A DNA stretch of 17,261 nt from Blastocladiella britannica (taxonomy: Eukaryota > Blastocladiomycota > Blastocladiomycetes > Blastocladiales > Blastocladiaceae): positions 1 through 17,261 of the forward strand of contig MU624922.1 of the NCBI GenBank assembly GCA_025349905.2. Direction: 5' to 3'. The notes below the pieces were generated by a model. The model saw only the letters and a list, made by a program, of their open reading frames with translations, did no database searches and was not told the origin of the DNA. Both the position numbers and the translations under genes were made by a program. Shown one piece after another: positions 1 through 10,500 of the stretch; position 1 is the stretch's first letter; every line of letters starts with the position of its first letter.

Positions 1-169
1 TTTTGGGTTTTACCTATTTCCGCGTGACAGATTTGAAGATTTCCTGATTCGCGCCATAGTGGTTGCGGTCTTCGCAATCCGTTTATACTTGGTGCAATAA
101 ATACCGCTGCGATTCCCCTCGTTCCTTCAATTTCTTGTACCAACCGTCTTAATATAACAAATTTTTACA
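1..169. promoter_or_regulatory. Upstream region of the DUG3-like gene
   Basis: No gene or RNA is recognised in these 169 bases. The last 20 or so bases before the ATG at 170 are AT-rich and contain AATATAACAAA at 151-161, which recurs almost unchanged immediately before the SPAG6 start at 1410. This is probably promoter and 5' leader of the gene that follows. No convincing TATA box was placed. Confidence 0.45.
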
Positions 170-1321
170 ATGTGCCGCTGGATTTGCTACAAAGCAAAGT
201 CACCCGTTCTCCTGGCCGAGCTGCTGACAAGGCCGCAGCACTCCATTATTAACCAATCATTTGAGTGCCGGCTACGCCTCGACGAGGTGCGGCCATTGAA
301 CGCGGACGGGTTTGGGGTCGGGTGGTACGACCCACAGGAACCGCGCGAGCCGCCATGCATCTTTACGTCGGTGCTCCCTGCTTGGAGCAACCCGAACCTG
401 AACCGGTTGTCCAACAAGATCAAGGCCAATCTCGTGTTTTGCCATGTTCGTGCTGCCTCGCCGTACGTGACTCTTTTTTCGCATGTCCAGTTCATTGAGC
501 CGCTCAACTTGAATGAAATAGCGGATTTCCCATTTCCGAGGCCAATTGCCACCCGTGGAGCTTTGGACAGCTCATGTGGCAGCACAATGGGTACATTAGC
601 GGATTCAACAAGATCAAGCGCAAACTGCAGGCGCGCATCCCGGACGACATTTTCCACGCGGTCCACGGCAACACGGACAGCGAGTGGTCGTTTGCCCTGT
701 TCTTGAGCATGGTACATCCAATTTTTTTTTTTCATATAATTTTGGCATTGCAACTCAATCTCGGATTCAACAGCTGAGCGATCCATCCAAATCGGAATTC
801 TGCCACTATGAGCTCAAGGACGCGCTCATGCGCACCATTGCCATCATCAACGAGCTGCTGGCGGCAGCAGGAGTCGTGGACTCGCCGTCGCTGCTCAACT
901 TTGCCGTGACCGACGGCCAGTCCATCCTGTGCACGCGATACACCAACACCACCAAGCGCGAGGCCGCCAGTCTCTACTGGTCCAGCGGATCCAAGTTCAC
1001 GACCGATGCCGACGGGCAATACCACATGGTCCGCGAGGGTAAGCGCGAAGAGATTGTGGTTGTTTCGAGCGGTACGTTTCTTTCCCCATTTCTATGGGTA
1101 GGGGGATTGTGAGGTCTGACAGCCCAATAACAGAACCATTGACATTCAACAAGAGCGATTGGTGCAAGGTGCCCGACAATACGTGCATTGTGGTGACCCC
1201 ACGGTCCAACGTACTGTTGTTCCCGATCGAGGACCAGTTTTGGAACCCAAAGACGGTCCGCGAACCAGAAGTGCCGTGGTGGACGGTTGTTGGTCAATTG
1301 CGCCTGGGAACGTCCAATTAA
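170..1321 (+). CDS. DUG3: Class-II glutamine amidotransferase, Dug3-like
   Basis: Four exons, 170-462, 522-711, 774-1071 and 1134-1321, give a 322-residue protein; phases (2, 0, 1) match at every junction and introns are 59, 62 and 62 nt. The protein starts MCRW, so Cys2 would become the N-terminal nucleophile after Met removal, as in N-terminal-nucleophile (Ntn) amidotransferases. Family landmarks run in order: HSIINQSFECRLRL (about residues 24-37), NADGFGVGWYD, FCHVRAASP, the motif NCHPWSFG (about 106-113), QHNG (about 118-121), GNTDSEWSFALFL, and SEPLTF near residue 260. In yeast, Dug3 acts with Dug2 as the cytosolic alternative glutathione-degradation complex, cutting the gamma-glutamyl bond; that role is inferred here from family membership. 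Length is close to the usual 320-360. The start is fixed because the catalytic Cys must follow Met1. An uncharacterised YafJ-like amidotransferase is the main alternative name. Confidence 0.92.
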
Positions 1322-1409
1322 TGTATATAAATGTTTTTCCCATGGCCTCTTTTTCCCAAATTATAGCATAATTATACATTTGGAGTAAACGAAATCAAAA
1401 TATAACAAA
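1322..1409 (+). promoter_or_regulatory. DUG3 3' end / SPAG6 promoter interval
   Basis: These 88 AT-rich bases must hold both the 3' end of the DUG3-like gene and the promoter of SPAG6. ATGTATATAAATG lies directly after the stop and ATTATAGCATAATTATAC lies about 40 bases before the next ATG; either could act as an A/T-rich processing or TATA-like element. The element AATATAACAAAATG ends in the SPAG6 start codon. Confidence 0.4.
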
Positions 1410-3912
1410 ATGCCTCCGCCAACGAATACAATGGCTGGTCTTCCCGGCATTACCTCAGATCCGCTCGGCGGCATGTCCGCGTCGTCCGCCGCTTCCAAAT
1501 CCGTCACCACTCTGCTGGATGCGTACCAAAAGTCGCGACTGGCATTTGCACAGGGGATCGCTGACTGTGCCGCCCGCGAAGCTCATCTCGACCATCTCGC
1601 AGCCTCGCGCGCCGTGATTGTGCCCTTACTGCGGCCCCTCTTGCTGGATCCGGTGGTGCCCGTACAGCAGGCAGCGGCCATTGCTCTGGGCCGTCTGGCG
1701 AACCACTCGGCGGCACTGGCAGCACACGTTGTTCAGGGCGACGTCCTGCCGCATGTGGTGTATTCGCTGGATTCCAACAACGTATGTATATATTTTCTCC
1801 TTACCTTTGAAATGCACTTGATCCAATCTGTGGATCACCAAAAGGAAAACCCAAACTTAAAACTGAAAAATGCATGTGTCAATAGCGCTTCTACAAGAAA
1901 TCGGCGGCATTCGTGCTCCGCGCAGTCGCTCGGCATTCCCCAGAACTTGCAACCTGCGTTGTCGAAGCACATGCCGTGGATGCGCTGGGAGCGTGCCTCC
2001 AGGACTTTGATCCCGGAGTCAAAGAGTCCGCCGCCTGGGCGATCGGATACATTGCCAAGCATACCACAGGTACTACTTATTCTAAAATGGCCTGTGAAAA
2101 TCCATGCGATCCTCACACAAAAGCGAAAAAGAACTCGCGCAGGCAGTCGTGGACGCAGGGATCGTTCCCTCGCTGGTGCTCTGTCTGCAAGAACCCGAAG
2201 CCACGCTGCGCCGCATTGCCGCGTCCGCCCTGTCCGACATTTCCAAGCACTCGGCCCAGCTCGCACAGGCAGTGGTGGATGCGTCCGCGCTCCCGCCGCT
2301 CGTGCACCTGGCAACCCACCCGTCGGTCGCCACAGACACCAAGCTCAAGCGCCAAGCGGTGACAGCGCTGGCGCACATTGCCCGGCACACAGTCGACCTA
2401 GCCGAGTCGGTGATTGATGTTCCCGACCTGTTCCCGCGGGTGCTGCTTCACCTGCGCGACATGGACGGTGCCACGCGCCGGCAAGCCGCGGTACTGCTGT
2501 GCGAGCTGGCGAAGCACGCTCCGGACCTCGCGCAGCTGCTGGTCAATGCGGGCGCAGTGGCAGCGCTCGTCGACTACTTGGCGGACGCGCGCGGCGCCGC
2601 CATGCGCGTGCCGGGGGTCATGGCGCTCGGGTACATTGCCGCGTTCTCCGAGACCCTGGCGCTGGCCGTGGTGGTCGCAAAGGCGGTACCCGTGCTCGTG
2701 GACGCGCTCGTCTCGGAACAGGACGTTGGGCTTCGCGCCGCGTGCGCGTGGACGCTGGGCCAGATTGGCCGCCACTCGCCCGACCACGCCAAGGCGCTGG
2801 CCGCACACGGCGTGCTGCAAAAGCTGCTGGCCCAACTGACTTCATCAACCGTTGGAGCTACGGGAACTCTGTCAGCCGGATCCAATGGTGGAGGCGATGC
2901 GTTCCCTCGGTCGTCGCCCGTCCGCCCTCTCTCGTCGTCGGGCTCGCCCGGCCGCGGCGGCGCCATTCCCGGCGACGACTACCACCGGCAAACACCTGCC
3001 CCGCAGGCTAAGGCAGGAGCAACGGGCGGTGAGTCCGAGGCCACGGCAGACATGCACCAAAAGACGAAACGTGCGCTCAAGTCGATCTTGGCCATGACGC
3101 TGTCGCTTGACGCGTTGGACCCGCTCGTGCACCTGCGCACGCCGCCCAACATTCTCAAGCACGTGCTGACGCAAGCCGGCAAGATTTTGCCGACCGACGT
3201 GGCCGCGCGCCGCCGGTTCGTCACCTCGGGCTGCTGCCAGCGCGTGCAAGAAATTGCGTCCGCATACGGCGGTGGGGCCACCACTCCTGACGGCAGCTCT
3301 GCTGCAGCAGCGATGACAGCAGCGGCAGCGGCAAGTTCTCCCGGATCGGCCGCGTACGACGGAAGCAAGCTGGCCGAGACTATTCGCCAGATCAACGCAT
3401 GCTTCCCCGAGGAAATCGTCCGGTACTACTCGCCCGGGTACTCGGCGGCGCTGCTGCGCAAGCTCGAGGCGTCGACATTGCGTGAGGCTCAGGCGCTCGG
3501 TGGCGCCGGTGCGGGTGGGGCGGGCATGTCTGCTGCAGACGACGCCAGTGTCAACGGCGGCGCGTCGGGATCGCACGGAGGCATGCCGGCGGACGCTGGA
3601 TCCATGAATGCGGCCGGATCGTCGACCTCGGCCGCGGCGGCTACTTCGACCACCAGCGGTGGCCCCACGAACACTGGAACGTCTGGTGGCGCTGCGACCG
3701 CTGGCAATGGACCGGCTTCGCGCTCACCCGGCTCTGCAGGCGTGTCGGCTGCTGCGGCGGCGGCAACGAACGGTGGTGATGGCGCTGCGACCGGAAAGGG
3801 GTCAGCACCAAGCTCAGCCCGACCTACGAGCAAGGGCGGAGCGCCTGGGTCGGCTGCATCGAAAACTCAACGGACAACCACCAGTGCTCGCAACGATGGA
3901 GCGGCGCAGTAA
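1410..3912 (+). CDS. SPAG6: SPAG6/PF16 axonemal armadillo-repeat protein
   Basis: Exons 1410-1781, 1886-2069 and 2132-3912 give 778 residues. The protein follows SPAG6/PF16 nearly end to end: LLDAYQKSR near the start, LLRPLLLD, ALGRLANHS, RFYKKSAAFVLRAV at the first junction, DFDPGVKESAAWA, RIAASALSDISKHS, GVMALGYIAA, ACAWTLGQIGRHSP, PPNILKHVL, FVTSGCC and the hallmark EEIVRYYSPGYS at about 612-623. It is a stack of armadillo repeats. In model flagellates PF16 belongs to the central-pair C1 microtubule and is needed for motility, so this implies a motile flagellum. The usual length is about 510; the excess is a Ser/Gly/Pro loop (about residues 423-492), an Ala-rich loop (about 573-596) and a roughly 140-residue Ala/Gly/Ser tail after the conserved end. 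The second intron only works with the AG at 2130-2131, giving ...HTT|ELAQ. Identity is confident; the function of the extensions is unknown. Confidence 0.95.
1782..1885 (+). other. SPAG6 intron 1, with a small hairpin
   Basis: Begins GTATGT and ends CAATAG, phase 0. At 104 nt it is the longest intron in the window. It contains a 7-bp perfect inverted repeat, TGATCCA at 1819-1825 and TGGATCA at 1831-1837, with a 5-nt loop, which would fold between donor and acceptor. Confidence 0.85.
2070..2131 (+). other. SPAG6 intron 2 (acceptor choice fixes frame)
   Basis: The donor GTACTA follows ACAG. Three AGs lie close together (ends 2123, 2131, 2142). Only the one ending at 2131 keeps the frame and retains the conserved ELAQAVVDAG; the upstream AG at 2123 would shift the frame. 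The intron is then 62 nt. Confidence 0.85.
2842..3050 (+). other. Low-complexity loop inserted in SPAG6
   Basis: Encodes about 70 residues rich in Ser, Gly, Pro and Ala between the conserved block ending LLAQL and the next one starting HQKTKRALKS. Animal and algal SPAG6/PF16 have only a short linker here. The reading frame is continuous, so it is probably a true insertion and not an unspliced intron, and its base composition matches the exons. Confidence 0.7.
3490..3909 (+). other. Ala/Gly/Ser-rich C-terminal tail of SPAG6
   Basis: About 140 residues beyond the normal C-terminus, made mostly of Ala, Gly, Ser and Thr with scattered basic residues towards the end. No domain is recognisable; it looks intrinsically disordered. 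Confidence 0.75.
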
Positions 3913-4001
3913 ACTGTTAACTTTTTCTTCATTACTTTGACCTTCTTTGCCCTTTTTGGACCCCGAGTACAAAAAATATATAATTATTAATATTGTGGGA
4001 A
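3913..4001. terminator. Shared 3' region of two convergent genes
   Basis: The SPAG6 stop (3912) and the CFAP92-like stop (4002, minus strand) are 89 bases apart. The middle (about 3970-3993) is almost pure A/T, including AAAAAATATATAATTATTAATATT, split here as an A/T element that could give poly(A) signals on both strands. The two transcripts probably have overlapping 3' ends. Confidence 0.45.
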
Positions 4002-7000
4002 TCATTGCGGGAGGAAACTAGCGGGGGTCACTGAGACTCGAGGCCGGCCGAGCTGGTCTCGGTGCTCCAACTTGTTGAACCACTCGGTCGTCATTGCCTC
4101 AGGAACAGCCCCCGTTTCGTGCTCCCGTTTCTTGTCCCACTCCGCGGCCCCATCCGTCGCCAACGCGGCGTTACCGATCCGATTGGCCTGCTCTATCCAC
4201 GGCGCCAATCGCACCTGGTCCTGCTCGATCGCGGGAGCGTGCGGCTGCGCGGCCCTCATCGAACTGACAAGCACGCGGTCCGGTGCGCGGTTGACCGCAT
4301 GCACCAAGTTGACCAGCCGAATGTGCTCGCGGTCGTTGTTGGCTTGCTGCGAGTACAAGTACTTTGTTTCACTGGGCTGGTCGCCGTAGGGTACGCGCGC
4401 ACGCACATACCGCGAGGGCGGGCTGGGACCAGGATGCGCGGCCATGTTGGCTGCCATGCAGTCGGGTGGCGGGATCAGCCCGAAGTCGCGCCGGTCATGG
4501 TGCACTAGCCACTGGTAGGTCGGGGAACTGCGCGGGTGGTGGCTGTGGATCCGCGGCTTAGCGCCCATGATATCGGGATCGCGTAGGGACGATGCTGCAG
4601 ATCGGTCGGTTCCGGCGGCCTTGGCGGCGGCAGCGGCCAGTTGCGAGGGGGAATAAAAGGATCGCTGGGGGACCAGGGCCAGTAGGCGGGAGATTGGGAC
4701 GCATTCGAGATCGGACTGCATGCCGTCGGTCCCTGCGAGTACTTCGAATTGCTCGAGAGAAGGCAAGAGTCCGTGCGCCGAGAGCTCAAAGATCGTGGCA
4801 AACGTGCGGCGTACAATCTGTTGCAATTTCTGTATCAGGTTCCGCGTTAGACAAGACAAAAATAAAGTTACATACATCCTGGCAGTTTCGCAACGCCTGG
4901 AACGCAGGGCGAGGGAACTTGTTTCGAACAAACACCCTTGGCTCGCGCATCAGTTCGTCCAGAGGTTTGGGAAGATGAATCCAGGCAACGTTGGGCGAGA
5001 GACCAGCCCAGATGCGCGAAGAGTACGACAGTTGCAAGTCAAAATATTGTGTGATGCCCTCCATATCCAGTCTATTTGTATCCAAATTGTTTGAATCAAG
5101 GACATGGACTATAACACAAAAAGAAGACACGTACGATTCAATGAGGTGAAGCAGCCTGGTCATGCCGATATGAATGCAACCTTCCAAAAAGAGAACGCTC
5201 GTGCCCTGATCCGTCACGAGAAACCCGGTCATCATGTCAAGGGTGGTACTGCGTCGCTGCTCCTTGGACATTTTGGTCTCGATAAGTTGCTCCACCGAGT
5301 CCAGATCCAACGCAGCAATATTGGTCCCCTGCACCAACTCCAGGATGCGCTCTACCATTTCAAATCGCGAATGACTATTTCACGCGAAAAGTAAGCGCCT
5401 TATTCCAAAGTAAACAATAAAAAAGAGCAACGGACGGAATCACAAAGACGGCACGCGAGATATTGTTGGCCGTGTCGCCAAACCCAAAGATGGAACAGCG
5501 GGACTCGATCTTGATCTTGACGAGCGTGTCGCACTCGAGGTAGAACCCAGGGGCAATCGAATGTTTTGCGCCCAGCACCGCTCCCGAGTCGGACGGTACC
5601 ACGGACGCGGTCATGCTCAACAAGGTGGCACCGGCCACCAGCTCTGCCAGACTGAATCGGGCCACGCCAAAGCTCTGGACGAGCGCCAGCTTTTCGTCGT
5701 TGCCACTGCCCTTTTTATCGCGGTCATGCAGCTCGACCACCAGCTTGGAGTGCAAAAAGAAATCGCGCAGCTCGTCCTCGTCATGCAAGCCCGTCAAGAT
5801 GACGTGTCGCGAATCAAACCGCAAGTTGCGCTGCTGGATCAGCGACAGGCGCGCCTTGTGGCGCGACGCCGGCTGGTCGAGGAACGCAAACCGCGTGTAA
5901 ACCGGATGGCAGAGGCGGTGCAGCTGCTCAAAGCTCAGTGGGCGGTCAGGCAGATTTTCGACCGACTGCACCGTGATGACCAGCGGGTTGAGACTGTGGC
6001 AATTGGGGGTGAGCCAGTGTCTTGCTGGATATGTAGAAAAATAGTGAGTACCTTTCTTCTTGCCGGGCCGTCAAAAGCGGCGCGCTCAGGCTCACGCCCA
6101 CCTCAGCATCTTGCAATCCATCGACTTTTCCCTCCAAACCCGACTTGGCGTGGATGTCGCCGACAAAGAAAAAGGACACGTCTACGAAAATCGATCCCAC
6201 GTGCGTGTGGTGGTCCACGAGAGACCGCTGCCTGCGCGGCAAGTCTGGAATCAGCGGCACGGTGCGGTTGGGCTCGTCGAAATGGTGTGGGTGCGGTGGA
6301 GTCTTTGCCCGAACAAACGTGCACATGCCAGTCAAGTCCTCGGGCGGGTGCGAGGCAATCGTGACATTCCCGCCCTTGCCTCCCGCGGCACCACCACCAA
6401 TTCGGCCGTGCGCATTCCAATTGTTGTTGTTGGACACGGGCGGTTCGGTTTGTTTTCCCGATTCGGCGGCGTGGCGCGCAGACCCAGCGCTGCTTGCGCG
6501 TGAGGTGGAAGGACTGGCAGATGCCGAAATGGTTTCTCGGATCAGGGACGTGCGTGGATTCGATGCTCCCGCTAGGTGCGGTGCTGCAGGGACTTTCACA
6601 GGCGCTCCACCACCGCCCAGCGGCAAAGGTCGCTGCGGAGGTACGGTGGTACCGAGTACGCGAACCGCCACGGGCAACTGCTTGTAGTTGTGGAGCACGT
6701 AGGACCGGAAACTGTCAATTTTGCGCCGTGTTCGCGGCGACATGGTGTCGGCGGTGCGCGACAGCGTGACGAGTCGTTTGGCGATCGCATTGATGGATGC
6801 GCGTCGAAACAAGAGTGTTTGGCGAGACATGACGGCCATGGCGTTCTTGGGATTGGATCCCAGCGCGTGGCTGCCTGTGGGATCATCGGCCCATACTTTT
6901 TTCACTTGCCAGATTTTGAATTCGAGTGGGGCCTCGTACAACTCTGCCAGGAACTCGAGGCTGACTTCCACGTCATGCGAGCTCGACCAAAACGAGTTGC

Positions 7001-7414
7001 TTGGGTGGAGGATGTCTGACTATAATACGTTTTTAAGTATGATCCATTTATTTGAATCGGGCGTTGCGAACGCACCTTGCCCTCGTACATGGTGCCAATG
7101 TTATAGGTGACATAATATCGAGGCAGACTCTCGCCGGTGGCAGCAGCAGCAGCAGCAGCAGCAGCCGATGGGGCATTCACGAGCGCATCCTTTTGGAGCC
7201 GCTCTTTGATATCGGTAGTGGATTTGGCCACCTTTGGCTTTGATCCATTGTTGAGCTCTGTGTTGATGTACGTTAATATTGGATATGACTAATTTATATG
7301 CTCTGTCTGACCTCGCTTCAAAAAGTAATGCAGCTCGATGGAAAAGCGGACATTGTGATCCGGAATCGAAGTGTCGACCGACAAGTACGAGGCGTCGAGA
7401 TCTGCGAATGACAT
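4002..7414 (-). CDS. CFAP92/KIAA1257-like ciliary protein
   Basis: Seven exons on the minus strand: 7414-7312, 7257-7076, 7019-6052, 5993-5436, 5374-5135, 5071-4876 and 4829-4002, giving about 1024 residues with all phases matching. It starts MSFADLDASYLSVD, then IELHYFLKR. A poly-Ala run lies near residue 60, FKIWQVKKVWADDP follows in the first third, and a C2-like beta-strand segment LNPLVITVQSVENLP starts near 419, followed by SKLVVELHDRD. Then come RFEMVERILELVQGTN (about 607-622), GFLVTDQGTSVLFLEG, LSYSSRIWAGL and REPRVFVRNKFP. This order resembles the CFAP92/KIAA1257 (DUF4550-containing) family of cilia-associated proteins as I recall it; I cannot run a profile search, so the name is tentative. 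Its position beside SPAG6 supports a flagellar role. The introns are 54, 56, 58, 61, 63 and 46 nt; the last acceptor could instead lie 12 nt downstream. Confidence 0.62.
4830..4875 (-). other. Last CFAP92-like intron, acceptor uncertain
   Basis: Begins GTATGT on the minus strand with a good branch-site-like CTAAC inside. The first AG downstream ends the intron at 4830 (46 nt, adding KLQQ to the protein); a second in-frame AG would end it at 4818 (58 nt). The first AG is preferred because it is nearest the branch site, but the second gives a length more typical of this window. Confidence 0.6.
7141..7164. repeat. (CAG)8 microsatellite coding poly-Ala
   Basis: Eight perfect CAG units on the plus strand lie inside exon 2 of the CFAP92-like gene. 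On the coding (minus) strand they read as GCT alanine codons and make most of a poly-Ala run. Likely length-variable between strains. Confidence 0.95.
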
Positions 7415-7538
7415 TGAATACTCCTTCTATATTCTATTTTTTTTTTTTTTTCTTGTCTGAAAGATGTTGGATTTGGAAAGAGTTCCCAGGCATTTTCGAA
7501 AATACTTTTCCACTTTAAGTGTTGAATTAATATCAATA
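7415..7538. promoter_or_regulatory. Bidirectional promoter interval
   Basis: The 124 bases between the start codons of two divergent genes (CFAP92-like leftward, large unknown protein rightward). It is AT-rich and carries a T15 tract at 7437-7451, a classic poly(dA:dT) nucleosome-excluding element. The right-hand start is preceded by AATATCAATA. The two genes probably share this promoter region. Confidence 0.6.
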
Positions 7539-10500
7539 ATGGCACCTCGCAGCCGGAAACCAAAGAAACTCCCGTCGCCGACGCGGGGCACCACCAGCGG
7601 AAAGCCCGCACCGCCCAAGGCACAGCAAGCGTACCAACAGTACCGCCAACAGCAATACCGTGCGCCTGTCCACTCGCCCTTGGACTCGATCGACCACGCC
7701 AGCCGACTCCTCGAGGCGTTTCTGGCTCGCATCCCGCGCATCGGCGCCGCCAACCTCGTCACCGAGTTCCAGTGCCCGCCCGAAACTGCCAGCAGCAGTG
7801 GCAACCAGCAGCGTTCGCGGAGCAGCACCGCGTCGCCTTCCGCCGGGGCTGCTGCTGCGACCAAGACCGACCCCAACCGCCGCATTACGAGTGGACGGGC
7901 CGCCACCGACGCTCTCGGCGACTTGGCATACACGGTCGGCCAGTACCTTGCCAACATACCCAACGAGCCGGACGGCGCGCCGGCGGCGTTTTGCTGCACG
8001 CCCACTTCTGCTCCTCATGCGGGTTCGTCTGCGCTCGGTGGCAGCAAGGACGGCGACAATGATGGTCGGCAGCCAAAACTAGTGCGAAAGCAGCAGCCCG
8101 TCGTGTCCCCATCAGGAGCACCATCAGAAACAGCAGCACCATCAGCGCCTGCAGAAACGACAATGGAGAAACCAGTCAATCCCCGGTTGGACCCCAACAA
8201 TATCCCCACGGTCCCGCAGCCGTTTACGCTGTCGTCCCCGTCCGCCCTCGATATGGCGCACCGCAGCGGCGATCTGCTTCTCCTCGAGGACTGCTTTGTC
8301 GACACGAAGCGCGTGGAGCAGGCCATGTCGTCGCTGCTGGTCCTGAACCTGGTTGCGACGCCGTACCCGCCTCCACCGAACCAGATCGCCAACCTGGCCG
8401 TGTTCCAGGCCGACGTGACGCGTGCGCTCGCGGTGCTAACCGCTACCGTCCCTCGCGTGGACGACCGCCCAACCAACCCGCTGCTGTACAAGGCGACCGT
8501 GGTCAGCTCGCTCGCGATCTTTGCACTGTTGCCGGGGTGGATGCACTATCTTGCGGACCACGCAGGCGCCTCTCTCCCGCCCCCGCCGCCGATCCCACCA
8601 CCCCCTCCTACCGCGACATCGACATCTGCTGCTGCTGCAACTGCTGCAGGAACCACTCAAAAGCAGAAAATGTCGCCACCGCCGCACTCGGAAAAGGCAA
8701 CCATGGGCTTCTCGGACCCGACCATTGACTGCATATACGTCCCGCTCTTGCAGTGGGCCGCCGCCGTGATTTCCGATCCGCAGACACTGCCCTTGCTCCG
8801 CACCGCCGCCGGATCTGCCGCACTGGCCCTTTTGACCCACCCGGCCATGCGGCGGCTGTCGGCCCGCCTGGAACCGACACGCCACGCTCCCGTATTCCAT
8901 GAGCTTGTTCGCGGGCTGGTGCGCTGCCTCGAGTTTCCAGACCCCAACGACTGGAATCGCGATGCAGAGGTGACGCGGCTGCTGCTGGACGAGGGCCCGC
9001 TCACCGCTTGGGAGGCGCTTGTAAATGGAGACCCGGAGATGCCGCTTCCACAGGACATTGAGCTGCCCGACTCGCTCGTTGCTTTGGGTGACCAAGTGCT
9101 ACCACAGGGCACCAATGGCAAGGATGTTTCTGCCACATTGCGGTCACCACCGCCACCACCACCACCGCCGCCGCTGTTGCAAACACAGTCTGGTGCGCCC
9201 GTCCATCGCCCGTTGCACCGCGATCTCTTTATGCTGCCGCTCGAGTGGCAGCTGGAGGCGCTTGTGCCCGCCGGAGTCTATGCGCTCCCGCCGTGGCACC
9301 ATGGAGCACCGACGACCGCGGCGGCGTTCTTGTCGTGGGCGTACCCGCACGCACCGCTTGCCCTGCGCACGGCCGCACAAGAGATCCTGGTCTCGCTCGT
9401 GACACAGGCGCCAATGCTAGTGGTGGACGCAGTTCCGGCAGCGTTGGCCCCACCGGCTGGCGCCAGCGGACAGACGCTGGGATTGCCAGAGTTGCACGAC
9501 ATTGCCGCGTGGCGCGCGTGGGAGGCGCGCATGACCTCCACGTCCGCGTACCTGGTTCTGGCGGCACTACTCACACCCGCCCACAACTCGCAGCTCACGA
9601 GCGGGCTGGCGGCGTGGGCGGGGCCCATGCTCAAGCACGCAAAGGAGGCGACCATTACGTCCATGGACCCGATCATTGCGTCCACGGTGGCATGGGCCGC
9701 GCACAACTTTGCGACCCTGCCGCTCCTGTCGTCTTGCATGTCGGACGCTGGCCGGTTGATTGCCGAGTCCACGTCGATTGTCCTTGGGATTCAGGGCGTC
9801 ACTACCCACCTCTTGGCTCGCCAGAGGGTACTCAATCTGCTCGGGGAACTGTACCAGCGCCACCTTACAGGACCGACCGTACCCGCGTGGGTCCGCGACA
9901 CGTTTCCGGGCTACTCGGTGCAGATTCGTGATGTCTTGGGCATGTCGCGCCACTTGCTCCCGGCGGCCGTCCGGTCTGCCACGAACGCTCACCACCCGCT
10001 GGGACCATCGGTCGAAGGCGTTTTACCACACGCGAGCTCGGCCGCCGCCACGCTGGCCCGCGCCATCGACGCCAGCGCAGTTACGGCAGCGGGGCATCCG
10101 GTGGGTGGCGCCGGTATGGTGGGCGCGTCGCCTCCGCTCAGCGGGGGGATCGTGGACAAGGCCGCGACCGCCGCATTTAACGACCATATCGCCAGCACTG
10201 TACATGCGGCATGGCACACGATTCTGCGCCTGGACGCGGTGGACCAGGACCGATGGCACCGTACCATGTGGATGTCGTTGCTCATTATGCGACTTGCTTG
10301 TATGTTCTCCTTCTATTTTCTACTTTGTTTGTGCGGCAACTCATTCAAAAAAAAAAAAGGGTCCAAATCCGCCGCCGAAAAAAACCCTTTTCTTAGCGAG
10401 GGCAGCTTTGCGTATTTCGAGGGCCAGTTTTGGCTTGCGATCGAGGAACCGTCGCCGCACGACTTTGTTCGCGACACGGAGCTTGCCGGCGCGCGCGAGA

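Noticed and set aside
187..786. Minus-strand 199-codon open frame opposite the DUG3-like gene
   Set aside because: Lies opposite confident amidotransferase exons and introns, with no recognisable motif.
2070..2145. Apparent frameshift between SPAG6 exons 2 and 3
   Set aside because: The first AG considered (2123) breaks the frame, but the AG at 2130-2131 restores it and rebuilds the conserved HTT-ELAQ sequence, so no frameshift is needed.
2872..3833. Minus-strand open frames opposite the SPAG6 loops and tail
   Set aside because: Low-complexity mirror sequences of Ala/Gly/Ser codons, expected by chance in GC-rich DNA.
5994..6051. A 31-nt intron in the CFAP92-like gene ending at CAAG (6021)
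   Set aside because: It keeps the phase but is far shorter than all other introns here; the CACAG acceptor 27 nt further gives a typical 58-nt intron in the same phase.
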